Source: Caenorhabditis elegans (taxonomy: Eukaryota; Nematoda; Chromadorea; Rhabditida; Rhabditidae). From it: a stretch of 64,000 nt of DNA. The number at the start of each line of letters is the position of its first letter. The first letter of the stretch is position 1. Where the stretch lies: NCBI RefSeq assembly GCF_000002985.6, contig NC_003283.11, forward strand, positions 19,097,501 through 19,161,500, written 5' to 3'. Positions 1-10,900 of this stretch are shown one piece after another. The notes below the pieces were generated by a model. It did not search any database and was not told where the DNA came from. It worked only from the letters and a program-made list of their open reading frames with translations. The position numbers and the translations under genes are program-made.

Positions 1-1661
1 TTGTTATTTATTCCTATCAGAGTTTTAAGTTCCATCGATCTCATCTATCTGGCTTTGCGAATACGTGCTGAAATCATGTTTCGGAACTAGTTTTCTATTT
101 GAAAATTATTACTGACTTTTTTTTCCTTTTTTTTTGGGATGAAAAAATTCGCAAAAAATTTTCCCGTGGTGGAGAGTTGAACTCATACCTATTGAATACC
201 TATTGAAATTGGAATTCGACACAAAAGCCCCTATAGCGCGTCTGAAAATTGATATCTAGTGTTGAAACCGTTCTCAGTTCAACAGATAAAATAAAGAATA
301 CATCTAAACCGAATAGTTTATTAAATAGAATAAGGGAAAGGGAAGTAAGGGACTGTCTATAGAATTGGAGGAAGGAGAAGTTGGGCCTCGGAGGAACGGT
401 AGGGAATAGGGCTATATCATTGTTCACTCTGTCTTATTCTGCAATACCGGGCTCCTTTATAGGAGCCTCCTAATTCGATTAGCAAGGGGCGTGAGGGATG
501 CAGGGGAATATGGTAAAAAAATATGTACGGGAGTGGGAACATAAAATTTGTGAGTCAACCAAGATGGGAACGGGAAATAATAATTTTGAAGAATCGCATC
601 CAATGCGACACTCGGAGGGGACCGAAAGGGAAGAAGAAGAAGGTAACATAATAAATAAAGAAAAGGTAGAGGAAAATTACTAACAAAAAAGTAAAACCAC
701 GAAATTATTAAACAAATTAATGAGTATGTCGAAAATCCTGATAACAGAAGCTGCATGTAGTAGTGGATTGGTAGTTAAGTCGAATCTGATCTTTGAATAC
801 TCTTCTTGAAATCGTCGAAGTAAAATCCGATAATGAGAATTGTCGGGGCTCGGGAGGGCGCCAAAGATGGAAGAAATTGAAACAGTGATAGTAGTTAAGA
901 ATATTTTTTGGAAAGTGCCGAAAGTATATTTCCGTTAGTAGTATCTGCATCAAAATGGTGAATGTATTCATGTTGTCTCGCCTTTGATTATTGTAAACGA
1001 TTAACTAATTGAGACTGCAGGTATTCGCATTCTGCTCTCCAAAACTGTGGGCACTCCATGCTTTGTGGAGTCCATCCTTCATGTAGTCTGATGAAGGTCG
1101 ATACTTCTCCTTGATTGAGCAATTATTTGATAAGCTATCAACATGTCTAAAATGCACCAGTAATATCAGAAAAAAATTAGGTATCCAACGGCATATCACT
1201 TTTTCAGAAATTCCAAAATTTTTTTTGCAAAAATGGCCTGTAAAAAATAAATAGAAGATCAAAAAGCTCTCTAACGGGGCTGAAATTGAATTTCTAGGTA
1301 AAAAAATGTTCCAGTAATATCAGAAAAAATTAGGTATCCAACGGCATATCAATTCAGCAAGTTCGAGGCGAAGCCGCATATTTATTCTGCCAAAATTCCA
1401 AAATTTTTTATTTGAGATTTTTCGCCAGAGATATACCCATTAAAATTGAATTTGACACAAAAACTGCTTTAGCGCGGCTAAAACTGTACTTTCAGGTCAT
1501 AAATGTATCCATAATATTAGAAAAAAATTTCCAAAAAATTCTTTTAATTTATAAATTACGGAAAAATCCAGAAAAATCCAGAAAAATCGATATAAATTTA
1601 TATAAAAACTCTGCAATATTTTACATGATAAAATGCGACACATATATTAAAAAAAATCGAT
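1..1661. other. Gene-poor flank with local duplications
   Basis: I see no supportable gene here. The longest open frames (minus strand, 457-756, 717-971, 1005-1262) have no recognisable domain, and no splice signals link them. The stretch carries a decayed local repeat: a segment around 1155-1230 containing TTAGGTATCCAACGGCATAT recurs at about 1312-1355, and an AATTGAATTTGACAC-like block followed by TTTAGCGCGGCT occurs near 205-245 and 1440-1480. Base composition between 450 and 1150 is less AT-biased than the flanks, so a degenerate gene or transposon remnant is possible, but I cannot name it. Confidence 0.5.
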
Positions 1662-3608
1662 TCATTGACTATTCCGATGCTCCTTGTGCTTTTCTCTTTG
1701 AGCTTCATGTTTTTTCAAGTACGGGAACATGTGCGGCGGGTTGGCCGGTGTCGTGAATCTGAAAAATCGATAAATTTCCAAAAAAATCCATAAATTTTCA
1801 GAAAAATCAATAAATTTCCCGAAAAATCAATCAATTTCCGAAAAAATCGATAAATTTCCCGAAAAATCAATAAATTTCCATAAAAATCAATAAATTTCCC
1901 GAAAATTCAATAAATTTTTAGAAAAATTGATAAATTTCCCGAAAAATCAATAAATTTCTATAAAAATCAATAAATTTCCAGAAAAATCAAAAAATTTTCA
2001 GAAAAATCAATAAAATTGGCTCCGCCCCTTTTTACAGTACCCCATTGAAGTTTTCGGTGGATGATGAATCGGTGTCTCGAAGGATGCCGGCGGATGTGAC
2101 TGATAATTTGACGTGCATTTTGTAGTTTGTGCTTTTGAACTGAAAAAATCGATAATTTTCAAAAAATCGATAAATTTCCAAAAAATCGATATTTTTCTAG
2201 AAAAATCAATAAATTACCAGAAAATCGATAATTTTGTCCAAAAAATCGATAATTTCCAAAAAATCGATATTTTTCTAGAAAAATCGATAAATTACCAGAA
2301 AATCGATAATTTTGTCCAAAAAATCGATAAATTACCCTGGCGATTTGGCAGGCGCCTCGGCCTCGGCCTCTGCCTTCGCCTGTGCCTTCGTAAATCTTCT
2401 CTGAATTTGAACGGGCGTCTCATACATTGAATCACTGAATACACGCATCATTGACGGTGTCTCCAGACTCCGCGAACTCGCCACTTTCAGAGAATTTGAA
2501 CGGGGCGGAGTCTGAGGGGGCGGAGCCTGCTCGGCCAGTTGCTTTTTTAGTTTCGAAATTTCGTGTTCTTTCGATTTGAGCAGGTGGTACGCCTCTTCGA
2601 GTTGTCTGAAATATAAAAAAATCGATAATTTTTCAGAAAAATCAATAATTTTTCAGAAAAATCAATAATTTTTCAGAAAAATCAATAATTTTTCAGAAAA
2701 ATCAATAATTTTTCAGAAAAATCAATAAATTTCCAAAAAAATCAATAAATTTTCAGAAAAATCAATAAATTTCCAAAAAAATCAATAAATTTTCAGAAAA
2801 ATCAATAAATTTCCAAAAAATCAATAAATTTTCAGAAAAATCAATAAATTTCCAAAAAAATCAATAAATTTTCAGAAAAATCAATAAAAAAATTTTTCGT
2901 TCTCGAATTTTCCCATAAAATCGATTGATTTTTCCGTACTTTTTATAGTGTTCTTTTTTGGTTTTTTCTTCACTATAAGCATCACGTAGTCGATCGAATG
3001 CCGCTACTTTTCGTTCCAAAAATGTCGATAAACTCGCCCGTTGGCGGTGTTGGAATGTTAAAACACGTGTCAAATCACGTGTATACTGATTGATTTCCTC
3101 CGAAATTGGGGTGAACATTGATTTTATCTGAAAAAATTAAAAAATTAAAAAAATTAAAATTTGAAGAAAATCGATAAATTTTTATAATTATCGAGTTTTC
3201 TGAAAATTTATTGATTTTTCTGAAAATTTATCGATTTTTCTAAAAATTTATTGATTTTTCTGAAAATTTATTGATTTTTTTGAAAATTGATTGATTTTTC
3301 AGGAAATTTATCGATTTTTCTAAAAATTTATTGATTTTTCTGAAAATTTATTGATTTTTCGGAAAATTTATTGATTTTTCTGAAAATTTATCGATTTTTC
3401 TAAAAATTACCGTCATCGGCAGCTCGGGGCCCATTTTAACGATTCGTATCGGTGTTTTTGAACATTGAATACATTTCAATGGTTCTTCTTCCGGTGGATG
3501 ACATAATCGTTCACATTCAATACAGAACATATGCATACAATTTGTCAGATAGAATTCGATTTGTTTTGACGGAAATTTGTAACACCGGAAGCAGTGTACC
3601 GCTTCCAT
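1662..3608 (-). CDS. zhp-4: ZHP family RING finger protein (meiotic crossover control), probable zhp-4
   Basis: Five exons: 3608-3411, 3127-2940, 2605-2336, 2139-2041, 1758-1662 (852 nt, 283 aa, all phases agree). Residues 1-66 hold a C3HC4-like RING: C6-x2-C9, C24-M-H26, C29-x2-C32, C46-x2-C49. Exon 2 is basic and helical, exon 3 continues as coiled coil (EEAYHLLKSKEHEISKLKKQ) and then becomes Pro/Ser-rich with repeated SP/TP sites; the tail is basic. This is the layout of the Zip3/HEI10-related ZHP proteins, E3 ligase-like factors on the synaptonemal complex that limit and mark crossovers. I recall zhp-4 as Y39B6A.16, near pro-3, which fits the neighbour; zhp-1/2/3 lie elsewhere. The start follows a TTTTCAG trans-splice acceptor by 14 nt. 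All four introns carry 20-bp minisatellite arrays. Confidence 0.78.
1762..2933. repeat. 20-bp AT minisatellite in zhp-4 introns 2, 3 and 4
   Basis: Units close to CAGAAAAATCAATAAATTTC on the + strand fill the introns at 1762-2030, 2143-2333 and 2612-2892, with frequent A/C and T/G variation inside the ATCRATAAATT core. The arrays lie between exons 3, 4 and 5 and stop close to the splice sites. In this orientation the gene-sense strand reads GATTTTTCTG, not the acceptor-like strand. Confidence 0.9.
3131..3408. repeat. 20-bp AT minisatellite in zhp-4 intron 1, opposite orientation
   Basis: The same unit family as in introns 2-4, but reversed: the + strand reads TTTATTGATTTTTCTGAAAA. It fills most of the 283-bp first intron. 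With the arrays 200-1,300 bp downstream, the transcript carries complementary repeat tracts. Confidence 0.9.
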
Positions 3609-4945
3609 TTTTTTGATTTGAGCTGAAAATTCGGAATTTTGGGTGAAAAATTTGAATTTTCAATGAAAATTTTGAATTTTTAACTGAAAATTCATGATTT
3701 TTAGCGAAAAAAGTGAGTTTTTGGCTGAAAAATGAATGTATTTTGATTTTTGATTTTTTCCAAAAAAAAATACTATAGAGGATGAAAATGTTCAACTAAA
3801 ATAAAAACTACAAAATTTAGGTGAATTTTAACAAAAAAAATCGATTTTTTTCATTAAAAAGGGCTTAACATGGTGTGGGATGATAACAAATAACAATAGA
3901 AAAAAACAAAAAAAAACAGTGAAAATTGGGGGAATTTTTGGGTGAAAAATTGAGAAATATAGGGGGAAAAGTGGAGAAATTCAACAAAAAAAAGAACAGT
4001 AAAACTACAAAAAAAGTTATTCAAAAAAAAGAACAGAATCCAGGAAGAATAGATAAATGGGAAGTAAAAATGAGATAAAATTCCAAAAAAATCAATAAAT
4101 TTCCAGAAAATCGATAAATTTTCAAAAAATCGATAAATTTTCAGAAAAATCGATAAATTTTCAGAAAAATCGATAAATTTTCAAAAAATCGATAAATTTT
4201 CAGAAAAATCGATAAATTTTCAGAAAAATCAATAAATTTTCAGAAAAATCGATAAATTTCCAGAAAAATCAATAAATTTTCAAAAAATCGATAAATTTCC
4301 AGAAAAATCGACAAATTTCCAGAAAAATCAATAAATTTCCAGAAAAATCAATAAATTTCCAGAAAAATCAATAAATTTTCAGAAAAATCGATAAATTTCC
4401 AAAAAAATCAATAAATTTCCAGAAAAATCAATAAATTTTCAAAAAAAATCGATAAATTTCCAAAAAAATCAATAAATTTCCAAAAAAGCATAGAAATTTC
4501 AGAAAAATCGATAAATTTCCAAAAAAAAAATCGATAATTTTCCAGAAAAATCGATTTTTCTATTTAAATCGAAATTTTTAAATTTTCCAAAAAAAAAAGG
4601 AATAATTTCTGGAAAAATCGATAAATTTCGGGGAAAATTTTAGATTTTTTCAAGAAAAATCTTAATTTTTTGGAATTTTTAGGAGTGAAAAAAAAATGAA
4701 CAAAATTTACGAAAAATGAGGGAAAAGCTTGAATTTTAGAGGTTTTCCGGGTGAAAATGAGCGAATTTTGGGGAATTTTGAAATTTTGAAACTTCTAGAA
4801 AACACGAAAAGAAAATGGAGAAAAAGCTCAACTTTTCCCCAATTTTCTAGATTTTTTTGGAATTTTCTGGAAATTTTAAAATTATTGAGTCTTTTTGGGT
4901 GTAAAAATTGGGAAAAAATGCAAATTTTCTGGAAATTTCGAGGTT
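3609..4945. other. Spacer between pro-3 and zhp-4, with trans-splice site and array
   Basis: There is no gene in this 1.3-kb spacer. The minus strand has a TTTTCAG acceptor at 3623-3629, 14 nt upstream of the zhp-4 ATG, suitable for spliced-leader addition. A 20-bp ATCGATAAATTTTCAGAAAA-type array occupies 4081-4560. The gap is longer than a typical C. elegans operon spacer (about 100 bp), so whether zhp-4 is an operon member or has its own promoter cannot be decided here. Confidence 0.6.
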
Positions 4946-7900
4946 TTATTGAGGTTTTCGTCCGGATTGTCGCATCAAATAGTGTCGAAGTGATTTCTGT
5001 TGATCACGGAATGATCTCTGACGATTTCGGCCGCGAATCTTGTTCTTCACCATTGCAAACACCTTTTTCTTCGAATTTTGATCATTTGTACGACCGACGT
5101 GGGCTCCCTGAAATAGGAAAATTGCTAATTTTAGCAAAACATTTGAATTTTTTATCGAAAAATTAAATTTTTATGAAACAACTGAAAATCTCTTATTTTT
5201 GTTTAAAAAATTTGAATTTTAGCAAAAATTTGAATTTTAGCAAAAATTTGAATTTTTAATCGAAAATTTGAATTTTTTAATCGAAAAATTAAAATTTTTT
5301 GAAAAATCTGAAAATTTCCAATTTTTGGTTCGAAAAATTCATTTTTCAGCTGAAAATTTCAAAAATTTTTGGGAGGAAAATGGTGTTTTTTTTTCAAAAA
5401 ATAAAAAAAAAAACCAAAATTTTAGCTAAAAAATTTGATTTTTCGCGTAAAAAATGAACTTTTTCAGCTAGAAATTTAAATATTTCAGTCGAAAAGTGTG
5501 GGATTTTAGCTGAAAATATGGAAAAAAAAATGTTTCTCAAATTTCAGCAAAAAGAGCGAATTTTTAGGGATTTTAGCTGAAAATTCGAATTTTTAAAACA
5601 AAAATTGAATTTTTTTAGCCGGAATTCAAAAGTTGTAGGTGAAAATTTTGAAAATTTGCAGAAAAATCGCATTTTAGCTGAAAAAAAAAAGAATTTTAGT
5701 GAGAAATTTGAATTTTTCAATGATATAAATTCCAGTTTGAAGGACAAATTTCAAATTTTAACTGGAAAACTGAAATTTTACCAAAAAAGTTGAATTTTCT
5801 GCTGAAAATTTCGCATTTTTTGGAAATTTTAGCGGAAATTTGAATTTTTAGGTAAAAGTTTTGAAAAATCTCAATTTTAAATCAAAAATTCAGTATTTCC
5901 AATTTTCCACAAATTTATGCAATAGGAAAGATGATTTTTCGAAAATTTGTACATTTTTCGGGGTCTTTCAAATTTTTTTTTTTAGGTCTTCCAAATTTGT
6001 AGTCCTCATCAGCACTAATATGACTACAAAAAAATACATTTTTCAGCTGAAAATTCGATTTTCGGGAGGAAATTTGAATTTTTAGCGGGGGAAATCAAAG
6101 TTTTAGCTAAAAATTTGGAATTCTCGCAGAAAAATGAACTTTTTTCAGTTGAAAAGTCGATTTTCAGCTAGAATTTTCGATTTCCTGCTGAAAATTTGAA
6201 TATTTCAGCAACAAAACAACGAATTTTTTGGAATTTTAGCTGAAAATTCGAATTTTTAGCAGCATTAAAAGTGAATTTTTTTAAAGCCGGAATTTGAAAA
6301 TAAGCATAAAAATGATTTTCAGTGAGAAATTTGAATTTTCGAGTAAAAAAATCTATTTGGACACGACGAAAAACGCTGAAATTTTTCCGAAAAAGTTGAA
6401 TTTTCTGCTGAAAACCTCGCTTTTTTTCGAATTTTTAGCGGGAAATTTGAATTTTACCAAAAATTTGAATTTTTTGCTAAAAGTTTCAATTTACACCAAA
6501 AATGCTGTATTTCGTCGAAATTTTCAGTGTTTCTCTGAAAATTTCTCAATTTTTCCAAAATTTTCAACAGGAACTGCATAAATTCTCTGGTTTTTGTGAA
6601 ATTTTCTTTAAAATTCGGTGGTTTTTCCAAAATTTGTACATTTTTCTTAGGTCTTCCAAATTTGTAGTCCTCATCAGCACGTCCAGCCATCACATCAGCC
6701 ATTCTTTCTTCCTTTGATTGTCGTTTTTTCTTATAGAAATGTTCGATATCCGAAAGGCGAGCCAATCCATCCGAAGAGCGTTTTCTGAAAAAAATAATAA
6801 ATTTTAAGCTTTTTTCAATTTTTTGCTAGCTAAAAAACCAAAATGTTTTCAAAAAAAGTGGATTTTCAAATTTTTTTAACCATTTTTTTTTCTATAATTT
6901 GCGTATTTTTCGCTAATTTTATTTCCAGTTTTCCTCCAAAAATGGAAGTTTATCGATTTTTCTAAAAATTTGTCGATTTATTAGCGAATTTTTGCTAAAA
7001 GTGTGGTAAATTTTGGTGAATTTCGGACATTTGCAAAAAATTCTAGAAATTTGATTTAAAAATATGAAAATCCAATTTTTTTGCAAAATTTTTGGTTTTT
7101 TAACTGAAAAATTTGAATGATTTTAAATCCAAAAATTCCGAAAATTTTCGATAATTTTCCGAAAAAATCGATAAATGTCAAATTTTGGATAAAATCTGGA
7201 AAAATTAGCTAAAAAATGGAATTTTGAGGGAAAAATACGCAAATTATATCAATCGGCAAAACGATTGAAAAATTCGAAAATCCAAATTTTTTGCAAAAAT
7301 GTTTGTTTTTTAACAGAAAAATTTTAATTTTCCTTCAAAAAATTGAAAAATTAGCTTAGAAATTGAATTTTTAGCATAAAAAAAACGGCTTGAAAATGGA
7401 TGTTAATCCAAAAAATAAGAAAAATTCCAAAATAAAAAAAATCTTTAAAAAATGTGAAAAATCAGAAAAAGCATATTTTTGGAAATATGTAGAATTTTGA
7501 AAACTTTCGAGTCTTTTGTCTCGATTATAGTTCAAAAATCTGATTTTTCACATTTTTTAAAGATTTTTTTTTTGGAATTTTTCTTATTTTTTGGATTAAA
7601 GGATTAAAAAGGATTAAAGGACGATCCGTTCTTCAAGTGCTATGCACTGCGGATCTGGGATTCAGGTACACTGCCTGGTGGTGATCCCTCTGGGCTTTTA
7701 ATTTAAGCCACGTCCTAGCCGGGGGACTGTGGCCGATAATCCAGTCGTGGATTGCTCCACTTCCCAATAGAGGCTGGGTGAACCTAGGGGGTGAGGGCGG
7801 ACTTGAACTCGTGACCTCCAGACTGCTAGCGGCCACCACTACCGACTGAGCTATCTGCCCCCCCCTTGGAATTTTTCTTATTTTTTGGATTAACATCCAT

Positions 7901-10900
7901 TTTCAAGCCGTATTTTTTTTTCGCTAAAAATTCAATTTCTAAGCTAATTTTTCAATTTTTTGAAGGAAAATTAAAATTTCTCTGTTAAAAAACAAAAATT
8001 TTTGCAAAAAATTTGGATTTTCGAATTTTTCAATCGTTTTTTCTATAATTTGCGTATTTTTCCCTCAAAATTCCATTTTTTAGCTAATTTTTCCAGATTT
8101 TATCCAAAATTTGAAATTTATCGATTTTTTTTGGGAAAATTATCGAAAATTTTCGGAATTTTTGGATTTAAAATCATTTTAAGCTCGTTTTTCCAGTTTT
8201 TGAAGGAAAATTCAAATTTTCTACTGTAAATTGAGTTTTACAGCTGGAAATTCAAATTTTACAGTTAAAAAACCAAAAATTCTGCAAAAAATTTGGATTT
8301 TCATATTTTTTAACGTGTTTTCCTATAATTTTCGTATTTTTTGGATTAAAAAACATTCCCAATCCGCTTTTTTGCTAAAAATTCCAATGTTTAAGCCATT
8401 TTTTCCAGTTTTTCTCTAAAATTGGAAATATATCGATTTATTAGCGAATTTTTGGTTAAAAAAAGTGCTACTTTTTCGTTTTTTTTTTCAAAAATTCTCA
8501 GACAAAAATTCTAGAAATTTGATTATTTTTTATTTAAAAAATATTTTTGAAATAGAATTTTCATATTTTTTCTGGATTTAAAACCATTTTCAAGCCGTTT
8601 TTTGCTTAAATTTCCACTTTTAAGCTCATTTTTCATTTTTTGAAGAAAAAATCAAATTTTCCACTAGAAATCGAGTTTTTCAGCTGGAAATTCAAAATTT
8701 TCAGTTAAAAAATCAGAATTTTAGCAAAAAAAATTGGATTTCCGATTAGCAGCGCGCAAAAAATTAGAACCGACCAAAAAATTAGCAGCGACCAAAAAAT
8801 TAGCAGCGACCAAAAATTAGCAGCGACCAAAAAATTAGCAGCGACCAAAAAATTAGCAGCGACCAAAAAATTAGCAGCGACCAAAAAATTTTTTTACTAG
8901 AAATCGAGTTTTTCAGCTGGAAATTCAAAATTTTCAGTTAAAAAATCAGAATTTTAGCAAAAAAATTGGATTTTCGAATTTTTTAATCGCCTATTGCTCA
9001 TTTTTCCCAGTTTTTCTTCAATTTCAGCAGAATAAAAACGAACAACTCGAGCTTCTCGGCCATTTCGTCAACAATTCGTTCATCCGCCTGACTTCTACCC
9101 TTTCCCATCTGCTTTTTCAGTCGTTTTTCTCCAATCAACTGTTTTTTCAGCTGATAAGCCTTAATATTCTTGAAATCTTCTTGTGTCATAATTCTATCCA
9201 TCGAGTTTTTGCTGGCCTTGAGTTTCGGATCCTTTTCCACGGCCTCCGATGCTTCTTCTTCCACCACGGCTTCTTCTTCAGCTTCATCATCAATTTCTTC
9301 CTCTTCTTCATCACTTATTTCAATTTCTTCTTCCTCATCATCCATTTCCTCTTCATCTTCAATTTCTTCATCGTCAGCATCAGATTCGGCATCATTTTCC
9401 ACTGATTTCTGCAAATTTTGATATATTTTTGACTTGAAATTTCTAAAAATTGGTTTTGAAGTCGAAAAAATTTGAATTGTCGGATGAAAAATAGCTTTAA
9501 TAATTAAAAATTTCAAACTTTTCTGAACCTCTTATCGATTTTTTTTTGAAATTTTATCGATTTTTCTGAAAATTTTTCGATTTTTTTTTTTGAAATTTAT
9601 TGATCTTTCAGAAAATTTATTGATTTTTCTGAAAATTTATTGATTTTTCTGAAAATTTATCGATTTTTCTGAAAAATTATTGATTTTTTTGGAAGTTTAT
9701 TTATTTTTTCGGAAATTTATTGATTTTTATGGAAATCTATTGATTTTTCTGAACAATTATCGATTTTCTTGGAAATTTATTGATTTTTCTGAAAACTTAT
9801 TGATTTTTCTAAAAATTTATTGATTTTTTCGCAAATTTATCGATTTTTCATAATTTTTTACGAGTTTTGTGGAAATTTATCGAAATAGCTTTAATAATTA
9901 AAAATTTCGAATTTTTCTGAACTTCTTATCGATTTTTTTTTGAAATTTTATCGATGTTTCTGAAAATTTGTCGATTTTTCTGAAAATTTATCGATTTTTC
10001 TCGAAAATTATAGATTTTTCTGAAAACTTATTGATTTTTCTAAAAATTTATTGATTTTTTCGCAAATTTATCGATTTTTCATAATTTTTTACGAGTTTTG
10101 TAGAAATTTATCGATTTTTCATAATTTTTTACGAGTTTTGTAGAAATTTATCGATTTTTCATAATTTTTTACGAGTTTTGTAGAAATTTATCGATTTTTC
10201 ATAATTTTTTACGAGTTTTGTAGAAATTTATCGATTTTTCAACATTTTTTACGTTTATCACAAATATTTATCGACTTTTTTGTAATTTTATTGCTTTTTC
10301 TCTTAAATTTTCACGATTATTCTATACTTTTATCAATTTTCCAAAACGTTATTGATTTTTCTGAAATGGTTTTTTCGAATATTATAAAAATCACCATTTT
10401 TCAAAAAATTTAACGGCTTTTCTAAAGTTTGTACCAATTTTTCCGGAAATTTATCGACGTTTCACAATTTTTTACGATTTTCAGGGAATTTTTTCGATTT
10501 TCCTGTAATATTAATATTTTTCCTGTAATTTTATCGTTTTTTCTCTCCATCTCCAACCTGCTCAACACGTTTCTTCTTCGCGACCGGCTCATCAGCATCA
10601 TCATCCGTATCAACGTCATCAGTATCCACATCAGAAACATCCAGTTCTGAATCCGTTCCATCTTCTTCCAAATGTCCCTGTTCACCGTCAGCGGCATCCT
10701 CGTCAAGAATTTCGGCTCCAGAGATGAAATCGTGAACTTTCGGACGTGCAAATCCATTATATTCCTCATCTTCGTCGTCTAAAATATGGTTAGTTATTAG
10801 ATTATTATTAGTTATATTTTAGTTATATTAGATATATATATCTAACTAATAATTATAATACTATATATATACAGTGCGTCCAACTTCTATAGCACCCCCC

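Noticed and set aside
457..971. Hydrophobic minus-strand frames that could be a chemoreceptor fragment
   Set aside because: Hydrophobicity follows from T-rich DNA; no conserved receptor motif and no exon chain.
7633..7896. 87-aa minus-strand frame over the SINE
   Set aside because: It reads through the tRNA-like head and B box; the RNA-derived structure explains the sequence better.
9170..9437. Ser-rich and Leu/His-rich open frames on the + strand
   Set aside because: They are antisense readings of the Asp/Glu-rich exon 7 of pro-3.
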